Shown: positions 27,246 to 38,600 of the stretch, one piece after another
Layout of the letters: each line of letters begins with the position of its first letter
How positions within the stretch are numbered: position 1 is the first letter of the stretch
Source: Chryseobacterium sp. CY350
Lineage (GTDB): Bacteria; Bacteroidota; Bacteroidia; Flavobacteriales; Weeksellaceae
NCBI RefSeq assembly: GCF_027945075.1
Contig: NZ_CP116034.1
Span: forward strand, 2,232,001-2,296,000
DNA length: 64,000 nt
Direction of reading: 5' to 3'
Program-made: the position numbers and the translations under genes
The notes under the pieces: model-generated
Told to the model about the DNA's origin: nothing
Seen by the model: only the letters and a program-made list of their open reading frames with translations
Databases searched by the model: none

Positions 27246-27935
27246 TCAATCAGCTACATCCAGCTGAATCTCAATATCCTTGCTTATTCTTTTTAAAGAA
27301 GAATATTTGGCGTCGCATACCATCGTTGTCAAAACATATTCTCCTTTATCGATAAGGATGAAATTCTGTCCTTTTGCAGGAACATCTAAATTATAATATT
27401 TTTTTCCGCTAATTTTAACGATCAGTCTACAGTTTGATCTGTTCTTAATATTGATATAAGCCTCCTTATCGCTGGGATCATCATTAAAAATATGACTGAG
27501 CATTGCAGCAGTTTTCTTATTTTTATCACTTACCTCAGATTTTTTACTTGAGCTGCTTACACTTGCAAAATTTACGTTTCTCTCAGGGGATTTATTGATC
27601 GCAACATCTTTACCTTTATTCAGTTCATTATTGCTTACAATTTTTTCAATTTTGCTCTTACTTAAGGGCTTAATCGTAGGCTTTGCTTCAGCAGAATTGT
27701 CTGCCATAATGATTGTCATCAGTTTCTTCTTAAAAAAATCTGACCTTTGATGACCGGGATTTTGCTTTAGAAATCCTGCAATAATTCTAGGTTCATTGGA
27801 AGTTTCGGCTTCTGTTTCTGTATAAATAATGACAGTTTCTTTTTCGGCGACTACTTTTGCTTTGCCTTTTTTCTTCTTCTGTGAGAAACCAAGACTAAAA
27901 ATAGAAAGGAATATGATTAGAAATATTTTTTTCAT
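27246..27935 (-). CDS. DUF6759-type secreted protein (paralog 1)
   Basis: A 229-residue protein with signal peptide MKKIFLIIFLSIFSLGFSQ. A low-complexity charged middle follows and the C-terminal domain (about 150-229) contains NRSNCRLIVKISGKKYYNLD and GEYVLTTMVCDAKYSSLK. The same domain ends the proteins encoded at 40123, 41697 and 42425: a Cys in SxC, a K/R-Y/F-Y-x-L strand and an MVC or IVC block. I recall the family as DUF6759 in Chryseobacterium; function is unknown. The MKK start is chosen over an 18-codon upstream extension. It is the only one of the four on the minus strand. Confidence 0.7.
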   Translation of the reverse strand: MKKIFLIIFLSIFSLGFSQKKKKGKAKVVAEKETVIIYTETEAETSNEPRIIAGFLKQNPGHQRSDFFKKKLMTIIMADNSAEAKPTIKPLSKSKIEKIVSNNELNKGKDVAINKSPERNVNFASVSSSSKKSEVSDKNKKTAAMLSHIFNDDPSDKEAYINIKNRSNCRLIVKISGKKYYNLDVPAKGQNFILIDKGEYVLTTMVCDAKYSSLKRISKDIEIQLDVAD

Positions 27936-28013
27936 GTAGTGAAAATCTTTAAAAAATTTATTAAATAATACTATAACGTGAAAAGTCATTTTTTAGTTTA
28001 TCATTAAAATCAT

Positions 28014-28021
28014 TATCTTTG
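28014..28021 (+). promoter_or_regulatory. Putative -7 box of tsf
   Basis: TATCTTTG matches TAnnTTTG. The leader to the ATG at 28085 would be about 58 nt and very AT-rich. This independent promoter is what tsf needs once it is separated from rpsB. Confidence 0.5.
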
Positions 28022-28084
28022 CACATCTTTAAAATAAACTATTAAAGTTAATCATAATTTTAAATAAAAAAATAAATAAATATT

Positions 28085-28912
28085 ATGTCTTATTCACCAG
28101 CTGCTGCAGACGTAGCAAAATTAAGAAACCAAACAGGTGCAGGTATGATGGACTGCAAGAAAGCTTTAGTTGAAGCAGAAGGAGATTTCGAAAAAGCGGT
28201 AGATATCCTTAGAAAAAAAGGACAGAAAGTTGCTGCTAACAGAGCTGACAGAGAATCTTCTGAAGGCGCTGTAATCGCTAGAGTAAATGAAGATAATACT
28301 TTAGGTACGATCATCTCTCTAAACTGTGAGACTGACTTTGTTGCTAAAAACGAAGCGTTCATCGAGCTTGCTTACGAAATTGCTGAAATGGCTATTTTCG
28401 CTGCTACTAAAGAAGAATTGTTGGCTACAGATTTCCACGGGATGACTGTTGCTGAGAAATTGATCGAGCAAACAGGAGTTATCGGTGAGAAAATCGAGAT
28501 CGGTGCATTCGAAAGAATTACAGGACCTTTCTTGGGAGCTTACATCCACGCTGGAAACAAAATCGCTTCTATTACTTCACTTTCTGCAAAAGTAGACGGT
28601 GCTGATGAAGCTGCGAAAGCTGTTTCTATGCAAGTTGCTGCAATGAACCCTATCGCTCTTGATGAGACTAAAGTTTCTCAGGAAACTATCGATAAAGAAT
28701 TGGAAATCGAAAGACACAAACTTACTGAAGAAGGTAAGCCTGCAAACATTATCGACAATATCTTGAAAGGTAAAATGCAGAGATTCTACAAAGACAATAC
28801 TTTGGTACACCAAGATTTCATCAAAGACAGTTCTGTTTCTGTTGCTGATTACGTAAAATCTGTAAACGGTGATCTTACAGTTACAGGATTTGTAAGAGTA
28901 AGCTTATCTTAA
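28085..28912 (+). CDS. tsf: Elongation factor Ts
   Basis: A 275-residue EF-Ts. The N-terminal UBA-like segment LRNQTGAGMMDCKKALVEAE and GDFEKAVDILRKKG, then LNCETDFVAKNEAF, are diagnostic. It is the nucleotide exchange factor of EF-Tu. In most bacteria tsf directly follows rpsB; here rpsB lies about 14 kb away on the other strand with adhesin and DUF6759-type genes between. It has its own promoter and terminator. Codon use is strongly biased, as expected for a highly expressed gene. Confidence 0.97.
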   Translation: MSYSPAAADVAKLRNQTGAGMMDCKKALVEAEGDFEKAVDILRKKGQKVAANRADRESSEGAVIARVNEDNTLGTIISLNCETDFVAKNEAFIELAYEIAEMAIFAATKEELLATDFHGMTVAEKLIEQTGVIGEKIEIGAFERITGPFLGAYIHAGNKIASITSLSAKVDGADEAAKAVSMQVAAMNPIALDETKVSQETIDKELEIERHKLTEEGKPANIIDNILKGKMQRFYKDNTLVHQDFIKDSSVSVADYVKSVNGDLTVTGFVRVSLS

Positions 28913-28933
28913 TTAATCTTTCAAAAACATATA

Positions 28934-28965
28934 AAAACCCCGGTGAAATTTTCATCGGGGTTTTT
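28934..28965 (+). terminator. Rho-independent terminator after tsf
   Basis: A stem of AAAACCCCGGTGAAA and its near-complement TTTCATCGGGGTTTT (one G-U pair), ending in a T-run. Confidence 0.8.
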
Positions 28966-29358
28966 GTTTGCCCTAATTGCAGCTAAAGTTTTATTGCATA
29001 TTCATATTATCCTTCATACTAATTATTGGTATTAAATCTTTCTGGGCTTTATAATTAAATAAATCATGAATGATAAGGAAGTCGATTTAATTAATCTGAA
29101 TATTAAATTATTAAAGTTACGCAACGTGAATTTAAAATATTGATAAATTTAATATGCAACATAATCAGATGAAAAAGACCCAAAATAGGGATTTATTGAT
29201 ATATTTTTCATTGAATTAATATTAATATAAAATTATTAGTTTCGTATTTAGGTTCACTAATAATTAAGAATAGAGAATAAAATTTAAATTTTCTTTAGCA
29301 TTTATTAACAATATATTAAATATTATTTTAATTTTGTAGAAATCCTAATTCCATAATT
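28966..29358. other. AT-rich upstream region of the adhesin cluster
   Basis: No gene was recognised in this 393 bp. Its right end holds the -7 box TAATTTTG (29329-29336), 23 nt before the first adhesin ATG. The leader after the box, AAATCCTAATTC, is repeated almost exactly before the second adhesin (around 32646-32657), so the two genes share upstream as well as coding sequence. Confidence 0.5.
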
Positions 29359-32300
29359 ATGAAAAGATTTCTACTAAGTTTTGTATTAGTTTTTGCGACG
29401 TTCAGTTCTCTTTTTGCTCAAAGAGACACCGATCATTGGATTGCTCCATATTTTGACAGTTCAAGCAGCGGATATAATCAAGCACTATACTTCTCAACAG
29501 ATTCTGCTACTCCTTTCGAAGTAAAAATATACAGCAACAATATTGAGATCGGTAGTGTTACGATCGCCTTGAATGATCCAAAAGTATTTCATATTCCGAC
29601 AACAATCATTCCTGGGAATGCAACTTCTGGTAATTTCATAAAAGTAGTCGACAATGCAGACGCATTTACAGTTATTAACAAAGGAATTTACACAAAAGGG
29701 GCAAAACCTTATTTTTTAACCATGAGAATGTATATTGGATCACATGGTGAAATCCTTACTTCCAAAGGAAAATCCGGGATTGGCAAAACTTTTTATGCAG
29801 CATCTGCGCCAATTACAAACACAACAGCTACAAGTTATAATTTCACGACAGGAATTATGGCAACAGAAAATAATACGGTAGTTACGGTAACGGGATTTAA
29901 TCCGGCTGTCAGCTTTGTTAACCAACCTACAACAGTACCTACACCTCTTACTTTCACATTAAATAAAGGGCAATCTTATATATTAGCAGGTGAAGCTAAT
30001 GCTGCTGCGAACGCAACAGGATTTATCGGTGCCAAAATAGTTGCCGACAAGCCCATTTCGGTTACAAACGGTAATGCCAATGGATATTATGCTACAGGTC
30101 CAACAGGAACAGATGGTTCAGATTTAATTCTTGATCAATCAGTTCCAATTGATCGTTTAGGAAAAGAATTTGCGATGATACGAACTTTGGGTGCTGTAGG
30201 AACAGACTACAACATGGAAGGAGGTATTATTGTTGCTACAGAAAATAATACTGAAATATTTCTTAATAACAACCCAACAGCTGTTGCTACTTTGAATGAA
30301 GGGCAATTTTACAGAATTTTAGATTCCGGTTATACTTTACAAGGAACTTTGGGACACTATAACATCTATGTAAGAGCCACTAAAAATGTATATCTTTATC
30401 AATTAGTTTCAGGCAACTCGAATGCAAGAAACAATGGCGGATACAATTACATACCACCCTTAAACTGTTTTTTACCTAAAAAAATTGAACAAATTGGTAA
30501 GATAAATGAGATGCCACTTACACCAGCATCGCCGCCAGCTACAACAGGAACATCTGGCCAACCGACCAGTACTTTTTTGTTAAAACTAAATATCATCACA
30601 GAAGTAGGAGCTACCGTTTTAGTGAATGGAAATCCTCCGACAGCTGCAGAAGGACCTTACCAATTGTTGGGTAATACAAACTGGGTAACTTACGCAATAT
30701 CGGGAGTTACTGGTAATCTTACAATAACATCTACTAAAGCCGTGACGGCAGGAGTGAATGGAGGATATAGCTCAGCCGGATACGGTGGATATTTCGCAGG
30801 ATTCTCTTCAATTCCGGTAATCTCAAAACAAGTAGGAGAATGTGTTCCGGGAATCATTCTGGAAGTAGACGACAGCTATGATACCTACCAATGGTATTTG
30901 GGCACAACCGCTATAACTGGCGCAACTTCGAACACTTACACGCCAGTTGCAGGTGGAGATTACACCGTTAAAGTAACTATGGGAACTTGCCCTCCGGTTA
31001 CAACACCTATTTATAAAGTATTTACTTGTTTAACACAGACCACTCAGTCGGTTTATATCTGTGGAACCAAAGTTATCACGCCAACCTTTACAAACTCTAC
31101 ACAGTCACCGTTAGCAAGTACCGTTACCATTTTGACACAGCCTACTCACGGAACAGCCACGATAAACCCTGCAACAGGAGTGATCACTTACATTCCTCAG
31201 CCCGGATATTTGGGGCCAGATGTAATTGTTTATAAATTCTGTGGCAATGCTCCTGAGTTTGTAGATTGTGAACAGATTACTTTAAATTTAAATTTAGTTC
31301 CGTTTGTGTTAACCGACAGAACGATTAAGGCTTGTCAGTATGCAGGAAAAGGATATTTTGATCTTACTACTGCCAATGTTACAGATAACACAGTACCGAC
31401 CACAAAAAAATTCTACCCTACCCTTGCCGATCTTAATGCAAGCACTAATCAGATTACCAATCCGACCAATTATTTCTCTGGAGCAGGATCGGTGTTTGTA
31501 AGAGTGACGACTTCCGAAGGTTGTGTAGGTACAGCTAAAATTACGCTGGACTTCTATCCTACCCCGGTTGTAAATGAAGCTACACTGATAGTATGTTTTA
31601 TTGAAAATAATGAAACTAAAGGAGTATTTAATCTTACATCTGCGGTTGTTACCAATGAAACGCCTGTCACAAAAAAATATTATCCTACGTTTACAGATGC
31701 AAGCAACGGAACGAATGAAATAATGAATCCTACGCTTCATATCTCTGGAGATGGTTTCGTTTACACAAGAGTATTTAATTCTAACGGATGTTACGCCATT
31801 GCTAAGATCAATCTAAAAGTTACACCACCAAAAAGATCAACCATACTAAAAGATAAAGTAATCTGTATTGATGATAGAACGAGCTTAGATGCAGGACCAG
31901 GTTATCAGTCTTATGAGTGGAATACGGGAGCTACAACACAATCAATTCAAGGGATTCCTGTTGGAGAATACTGGGTAATTCTTGAAAATGCAGGATGTTT
32001 TATTAAACAAACCGTAAGCGTTAAAAAAGCAAACGACCCTGTAGTTACAGCAATTGAAATCTCAAACAGTACAGCTACCGTGACTGTAGAAGGTGGAACT
32101 GCACCTTATCAATATGCAGTTGATACACCTACAGCATGGCAGAATTCAAATGTATTCACCAATCTTACGAGAGGTCAACACACATTCTTTGTGAAAGATG
32201 CGCTAGACTGTACGCCGATTTCTGTGGAAGTTACAGTTCCTAATCTTGTCAACGCAATTACTCCGAATGGTGATAATGTAAACGACTTTGTAGATTACAG

Positions 32301-32523
32301 CGAACTGGCTTATAAAGGAAATCTTACATTCGTAATCTATGACAGATACGGAAACAAATTATTCACGGGTGATAAATCAAACAATTACAAGTGGGACGGC
32401 AGGTTTGCCGGTAAAGGAATATTGACAGGAACTTATTGGTATCATATAAACTGGACTGAACCAAATGCTCAGAAAACGCCAATAAAATATACCGGATGGA
32501 TTCTTGTTAAGAACAGAGAATAA
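29359..32523 (+). CDS. T9SS-exported adhesin with IgGFc-binding-like N-terminus, copy 1
   Basis: A 1054-residue protein. A signal peptide (1-21, ending FAQ) is followed by a large domain (about 25-490) beginning DTDHWIAPY, resembling the IgGFc-binding protein N-terminal domain found in many Bacteroidota. Next come an Ig-like segment (DSYDTYQWY), a cadherin-like repeat (QPTHGTATINPATGVITY), repeats ending in GCxxxAKITL, a SprB-type repeat (GGTAPYQYAVD), and a C-terminal gliding-motility-associated type B sorting domain (ITPNGDNVNDFVDY to GWILVKNRE). The sorting domain directs export by T9SS and surface attachment. The ligand is unknown. First of three tandem paralogs. Confidence 0.85.
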   Translation: MKRFLLSFVLVFATFSSLFAQRDTDHWIAPYFDSSSSGYNQALYFSTDSATPFEVKIYSNNIEIGSVTIALNDPKVFHIPTTIIPGNATSGNFIKVVDNADAFTVINKGIYTKGAKPYFLTMRMYIGSHGEILTSKGKSGIGKTFYAASAPITNTTATSYNFTTGIMATENNTVVTVTGFNPAVSFVNQPTTVPTPLTFTLNKGQSYILAGEANAAANATGFIGAKIVADKPISVTNGNANGYYATGPTGTDGSDLILDQSVPIDRLGKEFAMIRTLGAVGTDYNMEGGIIVATENNTEIFLNNNPTAVATLNEGQFYRILDSGYTLQGTLGHYNIYVRATKNVYLYQLVSGNSNARNNGGYNYIPPLNCFLPKKIEQIGKINEMPLTPASPPATTGTSGQPTSTFLLKLNIITEVGATVLVNGNPPTAAEGPYQLLGNTNWVTYAISGVTGNLTITSTKAVTAGVNGGYSSAGYGGYFAGFSSIPVISKQVGECVPGIILEVDDSYDTYQWYLGTTAITGATSNTYTPVAGGDYTVKVTMGTCPPVTTPIYKVFTCLTQTTQSVYICGTKVITPTFTNSTQSPLASTVTILTQPTHGTATINPATGVITYIPQPGYLGPDVIVYKFCGNAPEFVDCEQITLNLNLVPFVLTDRTIKACQYAGKGYFDLTTANVTDNTVPTTKKFYPTLADLNASTNQITNPTNYFSGAGSVFVRVTTSEGCVGTAKITLDFYPTPVVNEATLIVCFIENNETKGVFNLTSAVVTNETPVTKKYYPTFTDASNGTNEIMNPTLHISGDGFVYTRVFNSNGCYAIAKINLKVTPPKRSTILKDKVICIDDRTSLDAGPGYQSYEWNTGATTQSIQGIPVGEYWVILENAGCFIKQTVSVKKANDPVVTAIEISNSTATVTVEGGTAPYQYAVDTPTAWQNSNVFTNLTRGQHTFFVKDALDCTPISVEVTVPNLVNAITPNGDNVNDFVDYSELAYKGNLTFVIYDRYGNKLFTGDKSNNYKWDGRFAGKGILTGTYWYHINWTEPNAQKTPIKYTGWILVKNRE

Positions 32524-32547
32524 TTAAATTCAACCATATTAAAAAAG

Positions 32548-32576
32548 TAGCCACAACAGCAAGTTGTGGCTATTTT
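32548..32576 (+). terminator. Terminator after adhesin copy 1
   Basis: The perfect 10 bp stem TAGCCACAAC (32548-32557) / GTTGTGGCTA (32563-32572) precedes a short T-run. Confidence 0.75.
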
Positions 32577-32633
32577 CATTGACATTTGCAAGAATATGTT
32601 GAAATTTTTCTCAAAACATATTGATTTTTACAT

Positions 32634-32641
32634 TATTTTTG
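32634..32641 (+). promoter_or_regulatory. Putative -7 box of adhesin copy 2
   Basis: TATTTTTG matches TAnnTTTG, 22 nt before the ATG. It is followed by the shared leader AAATCCTAATTC. No -33 element at normal spacing. Confidence 0.45.
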
Positions 32642-32663
32642 TAAAAATCCTAATTCTACGCTT

Positions 32664-35492
32664 ATGAAACAATTTCTACTTATTTTTCTATTCATGATGA
32701 CGGGCATCAATGTTTCTGCCCAAAGAGATACAGAGCATTGGATAGCTCCCTTCTATGCTTCTTCCGGTGTAACACAATCTCTTTATTTGTCAACAGATTC
32801 TGTTACTCCTTTCGTGGTAACTGTTTACAGCAACAATATTGCTTTAGGCACAGTAACGATCAGCAAAGGTAATCCGCAAACGTACATTGTATCTGCTGCT
32901 AATATTTCTGCAACAAGCACTTCTGAAGGTTTTGCGGTAATTAACAAAGGCTTATACCTTAATGGTGAAAAACCTTTTTACTGTACATTAAGAATCGTCA
33001 GCAGTACCACTCACGCCGAAATTTTAACCAGTAAAGGAAAGGCCGGGATCGGTAAAGAATTCTTTGTTGCCAACACACCGTCTCCCTTTGTAAGTACCGG
33101 AAACAACTTCACTGCGGGAGTTTTAGCTACAGAAGATAATACGACAGTTACAGCTACGTGGAGCAATACCATCACCGTATCTTTTTACGGAGCAACGCCT
33201 ACTACAAATACACACACCTTTACGCTTAATAAAGGACAGTCGTTTATTTTTGCTGGAGCAGGAAGCCCTGCCTTAAATATGCAGAGCTTTATAGGAGCTA
33301 AAATCGTTGCCGACAAACCAATTACCCTTACCAACGGAAATGTACTTGGAAATTTTGGAGCTGCGAGCAGTCAGGGTGCAGATATTATTTTAGACCAGTC
33401 GGTTCCTTTAGAAAGGCTTGGAAATACTTTTGCGATGGTAAAAAGCCGATCTCCCAATGCTTCTGACATTGAAGGCGGAATCGTTGTAGCAACCGAAAAC
33501 AACACACAGGTTTTCTTAAATGGTGCCGCTACCCCTGCAGCAACCCTCAATGCAGGACAATGGTACAGAATATCCGGAAGTGATTACATTTTACAAGGTG
33601 GAACTCATCGAAATATGTTTATCAGCAGTTCAAAAAACATCTACCTGTATCAATTGGTTTCTGTAGACGGAAGCAACGCTACTTGTGGTTTCAATTATAT
33701 ACCACCATTGAATTGTTTTTTACCTAGAAAAATCGATGAGATCGGAAAAATCAACGAAATGCCGACGGGAGCTGGAGGAGCCAGCGCAACACCTTCAGGA
33801 ACTAAGGTGAAACTGAACATTCTTACAGAAGTTGGTGCAACAGTACTTGTAAATAATGTAGCTCCAACTGCTGCAGAAGGCCCATATCCTGTCACAGGAA
33901 ATACGAACTGGGTGACTTATGCATTAGAAAGTGTAAGTGGTAATTTAACGATCAGCTCAAATAAAGCGGTCACTGCCGGGATTAACGGAGGATACAGCAC
34001 TTCAGGATATGGAGGATATTTTGCAGGTTTCTCATCAATTCCGCTAATTGCAAAACAAACCGGAGTTTGTATTCCGGGGTTGGTTCTGGAAGTTGATGAC
34101 AGTTATGACACGTATCAGTGGTTTAGAAATGACGTTCCTATTCCGGGAGCAAACAGCAACTCATTTACTCCCGTGCAGTCTGGAAATTATACGGTAAGAA
34201 TCACAGTAGGATCTTGCCCGCCGGCAACAACTCCGCCTTATAAAGTATTTACTTGTCTAAAAGAATCTACAGCTGCAAAAACAGTGTGTGAAGGTTATTT
34301 AAATATTGTTCCGGCATTTACATCTTCTACTCAGACATTTGTTCCGGGTACAGTTCAGATTATTACACCGCCTGCCAACGGAACAGCCATTATCAATCCT
34401 ACGACAGGAGTGATCGGCTACGTTCCGAATTTCGGATTTGCAGGTACAGATACAATTATTTATAAATTCTGCGGAAATGCTCCAGAATTTATAGACTGTG
34501 AGCAAATCACGCTTACGCTTACTATAGCCGAAAGCCCAACCGTAAATAATGCAACGATAAGAACATGTTTCTTAGAAAGCAATATTGCAACCGGAGAATT
34601 TGACCTTACTAACGCCAGTGTTACAGTACAGCCAGGTGTTACAAAAAAATATTACCCTTCATTGACAGATGCCAACAATCAAACCAATGAAATTCTTACC
34701 CCTGCAAATTATATTGCGCCAAATGGTGTCGTTTATGTAAGAGTAAGCAACGCAAACGGATGTTACAGAGTAGCAGTCATTACCTTAATCGTTCTCGCGC
34801 CGATAAAGTCTACTGTTTTAATTGATAAAGAAATCTGTATCGAAAACAAAACAACTTTAGATGCAGGAACCGGTTTTGATGGTTACAGCTGGAGTACCGG
34901 TGCAACTACACAAGTTATTACAGATGTGACGGTAGGTACATATTGGGTCGATCTGAGAACCGGAGACTGCACTACACGTCAGACATTGAACGTTTACCCT
35001 ACAAAACAGCCTGTTATTTCTACGATCGAAATTACAAATAATGATATTACCGTAATTGTGGTTGGCGGTACAGCTCCTTATCAATATTCAATTGATAATG
35101 TAAAATGGCAAGATTCTAATGTCTTCACTGATCTTACAAGAGGGGATATTACCGTTTATGTGAGAGATAGTTTTAGCTGTGCGCCTATTGAAGTAACAGT
35201 TACGATTCCGAATATTGTGAATGTAATTACACCAAACGGTGACGGTGTAAATGATGTTTTAGATTATTCTTCGCTCGCCAATAAGCCTAATTTAGTTTTA
35301 TCAATCTTTGACCGATACGGAGTTAAAATCTTTGAAGGTAACAAAGACACAGGATACAAATGGGATGGCACGATTAATAAAACCAAAAAAGTTTCTACCG
35401 GAAATTACTGGTTTAGCATCACATGGAACGAAAATAAAAACAAAACGCCAATGAAATTCTCTGGCTGGATTTTAGTGAAAAACAGGGAATAA
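32664..35492 (+). CDS. T9SS-exported adhesin with IgGFc-binding-like N-terminus, copy 2
   Basis: A 942-residue paralog of the preceding gene with the same architecture: signal peptide ending VSAQ, IgGFc-binding-like domain from DTEHWIAPFY to about 450, Ig-like DSYDTYQWF, a cadherin-like repeat, one (not two) copy of the ~75-residue repeat ending GCYRVAVITL, the SprB-type GGTAPYQYSID repeat, and the type B sorting domain (ITPNGDGVNDVLDY to GWILVKNRE). It is shorter mainly because one repeat is missing. It has its own promoter box and terminator, so it is an independent unit. Confidence 0.85.
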   Translation: MKQFLLIFLFMMTGINVSAQRDTEHWIAPFYASSGVTQSLYLSTDSVTPFVVTVYSNNIALGTVTISKGNPQTYIVSAANISATSTSEGFAVINKGLYLNGEKPFYCTLRIVSSTTHAEILTSKGKAGIGKEFFVANTPSPFVSTGNNFTAGVLATEDNTTVTATWSNTITVSFYGATPTTNTHTFTLNKGQSFIFAGAGSPALNMQSFIGAKIVADKPITLTNGNVLGNFGAASSQGADIILDQSVPLERLGNTFAMVKSRSPNASDIEGGIVVATENNTQVFLNGAATPAATLNAGQWYRISGSDYILQGGTHRNMFISSSKNIYLYQLVSVDGSNATCGFNYIPPLNCFLPRKIDEIGKINEMPTGAGGASATPSGTKVKLNILTEVGATVLVNNVAPTAAEGPYPVTGNTNWVTYALESVSGNLTISSNKAVTAGINGGYSTSGYGGYFAGFSSIPLIAKQTGVCIPGLVLEVDDSYDTYQWFRNDVPIPGANSNSFTPVQSGNYTVRITVGSCPPATTPPYKVFTCLKESTAAKTVCEGYLNIVPAFTSSTQTFVPGTVQIITPPANGTAIINPTTGVIGYVPNFGFAGTDTIIYKFCGNAPEFIDCEQITLTLTIAESPTVNNATIRTCFLESNIATGEFDLTNASVTVQPGVTKKYYPSLTDANNQTNEILTPANYIAPNGVVYVRVSNANGCYRVAVITLIVLAPIKSTVLIDKEICIENKTTLDAGTGFDGYSWSTGATTQVITDVTVGTYWVDLRTGDCTTRQTLNVYPTKQPVISTIEITNNDITVIVVGGTAPYQYSIDNVKWQDSNVFTDLTRGDITVYVRDSFSCAPIEVTVTIPNIVNVITPNGDGVNDVLDYSSLANKPNLVLSIFDRYGVKIFEGNKDTGYKWDGTINKTKKVSTGNYWFSITWNENKNKTPMKFSGWILVKNRE

Positions 35493-35515
35493 ATGTCTTT
35501 CTGTTAAATAAGATT

Positions 35516-35547
35516 AAACCACGATCAAAAATCGTGGTTTTTTTGTT
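35516..35547 (+). terminator. Terminator after adhesin copy 2
   Basis: The perfect 10 bp stem AAACCACGAT (35516-35525) / ATCGTGGTTT (35531-35540) precedes a T-run. Confidence 0.8.
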
Positions 35548-35578
35548 TATTTTTAAATGATTCATTGTATATTATTAT

Positions 35579-35586
35579 TAAATTTG
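35579..35586 (+). promoter_or_regulatory. Putative -7 box of adhesin copy 3
   Basis: TAAATTTG matches TAnnTTTG, 19 nt before the ATG at 35606. No -33 TTG at the usual spacing. Confidence 0.4.
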
Positions 35587-35605
35587 TGATAAAATCAAAT
35601 GCAGA

Positions 35606-38600
35606 ATGAAGAAAATTTTATCTTTTTTTCTTATTTTTTACATATTCTCTATTTCCTTCGCACAGTTGGATAGAGAACATTGGTTTGCGCCAATGGTAGA
35701 CAGAACAGGAAACCCAAATCCTTATCAGAATCTATATCTTTCCACAAATCGTACAACACCTTTTGCTGTAACCATTTACAACAATAACGTGGTGATAGGA
35801 ACCGTGACAATCAGTAAAAACAATCCTCAGAAATTTGACGTTTTAAGATCGTACATCATCACAACCCTGCAGACTGATCTTTTCACTCCGGGGACAAAAG
35901 GTCTTTATCTAAAAGCTGATTTTCCATTTTACGCTAACTTAAGATTTTCGGTTTATAATCATGCCGAGATTATTACTTCCAAAGGAATACCATCCACAGG
36001 CAAAAACTTTTTTGTAGCCAATGCTCCCATTACCGTGAGCAATTCTATTCTTAACTTTATGGCCAGCGTTTTGGCGACCGAAGACAACACCACCGTCACG
36101 GTTACAGGTTACAAACCTACAGTGCAATTTTCTAACGGAACTACGGGAGCAACCAATCCCACGATTACTTTTATTTTAAATAAAGGACAATCCTATATCA
36201 TCGACGGTATAGGAAATATTGCTGGCAATTTAGATGGATTTATCGGTGCAAAAATAACTGCTGACAAAGCTATTAACGTGACTAATGGTAATTTCAACGG
36301 TCAGTACTCGGGGAACGTGCCTTTAAGTTCAGACATTCTGATGGATCAGTCGGTGCCGGTTGAGCAGTTGGGAACTCAGTTTGCTCTTGTAAAAGGAAAC
36401 GGAAGTATCGGCAGCAATATGGAGGGCGCGTTGGTAATTGCAACTCAGGATAACACTCAGGTATTCCTGAATAATGAAGGCTTACCAGCCATTACGCTCA
36501 ATACAGGACAATATTATATAGTTCCGGACAACAAATATCAACTTCAGGGAACGACTCATTACAACATGTACATCAGAACGACCAAGAATGCTTATGTCTA
36601 TCAATTTTTGGCTGGAGATTCTGTAAGCGGAACTGAAGTTGCCACTGGGGGATTCAATTTTATACCGGCTTTAAGTTGTTACCTTCCAAAACAGATTAAT
36701 GAGATAGGATTTATTAATGAAAATTTTGTTCACTCAAATGCAAACCCGTCGGGGATTTTAAATATTCCAACCAAACTAAATTTAATAACTGAACGAGGAG
36801 CAACTGTTACAGTAAATGGAGTAACACCTCCTGCCACAACAGGACCTTATGATATGACAGGTCTTACGGCATGGGTAACCTACGGAATCCCGAATACCAC
36901 AGGAACAATTACAGTCATTTCTTCAAAAGCAATTACCGCCGGAATTACCGCCGGAAGTGATGCAGTAGGATACGGAGGTTTTTTTGCAGGATTTGCTACA
37001 CAGCCGGTAATCATCAAATCCGGTGGAGATTGTGCACCGGGAATTGTGTTGACAGTCGACCCGATAATTTACGAAACGTATCAATGGTACAGAAACGGAG
37101 TGCTGATCACCGGCGCAACAGGAACTTCTTACAGCCCGACACAATCCGGATATTACACCTGCTCTGTGACGATGGGAAGTTGCGCTCCACTAGTGACTGC
37201 ACAGTATAAAGTTTTAAACTGTTTAAAACAAACAGCGGTAAGTTATGATATTTGTGACACTAAAGTTATTACGCCGACATTTTCAACTTCCTTACAAACT
37301 CCTGTAGTTTCTACCGTGGCAATTACAGCGGCACCAACTTTAGGAACAGCAGCAATTAATACAACAAACGGTATTATCACCTACACAGCTACCAATCCTG
37401 CGGCTGGCGGAACAGATACTTTCACCTTTACTTTTTGTGGTAATGACCCGGAATTTCCGGACTGCGAGAGTGTAACCGTTACAATCAATATTCAGCCTGT
37501 CACAGTTACCAATACAACACTGACTGTATGTAATGTAAATGGTGTAGGCGTATTTAATCTCACAACAGCGAATGTAACTACAAATACCCCAGTCGTTAAA
37601 ACCTACTACACAAGCTTGGTGGCAGCACAGACAGAAAATGCTACAGGACAGATTCTCGTACCTACAAGTCATTCTGCACCCAACGGAACCATTGTTTACG
37701 TTGTCGTTAAAAATCCTACAGGTTGTAAAAACATTGCAGAGATTACTCTTAATTTATTCAATCTGGCAGTAATTACACCAGGAAATTTTGGAGCTCAGTG
37801 TGATGAAAATCTTGATGGAACCGTTAATGTAGTTTTATCAGATATTACCCAACTCATATTGAATAATCCTACATTCTTCACAAACGTACGCTATTACGCA
37901 TTGCTGGCAGACGCAAATTTAGGAAATAATAATACGCTTCCCAATAACTGGAGCTATGCGGTGAACACTACGATATACATTAGAGTAGATTCTCCGAATG
38001 GCTGCGCACCCGTAATTCAACCCATAAATTTTACGGTTGGTACAAGATTGCCTTTGCTTACAACTTCTTTGGTAACGACTTTCTGTGACGATGATCTTGA
38101 TGGAATAAAACCTGTAAATCTTGCACAATTTATTCCTCAGTTTACTACAGATCCCTTGGTAACAGTTACTTATCACGCAACTCTTGCCGATGCCCAAAAT
38201 GATACAGCTCCCATCAACGGCGCAGTAAACCTTACAGGAACTCAAACGTATTACATAAGATTTGAAAAGGCAGGATTTTGTCCGAATGTCGCAACGTTAA
38301 GAGTAACTCTTAAAACACCTAAAAAATCTGATATTTTAACTGACAAACTGATTTGCCCTAAAACTACCACAACTTTAGATGCCGGACCCGGATTTACAGC
38401 TTACCTTTGGAGTACTGGTGCCACTACTCCATCGATCACCAATGTTATTGCCGGAAATTATTGGGTAGAATTAACTTTTGACGGATGTATTTATAAGCAA
38501 TTTGTTAATGTTTCTGAATCTGTATTACCCGTAATTACATCAATTGACATCAACGGAACTACCGTAACGATAGGTGTCACAGGCGGATCTCCTCCTTACG

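Noticed and set aside
34299..38245. Cys-rich minus-strand open frames inside the adhesin genes
   Set aside because: They mirror the Thr/Ala/Asn-rich codons of the sense strand, have no start context or family resemblance, and recur at homologous places in all three paralogs.
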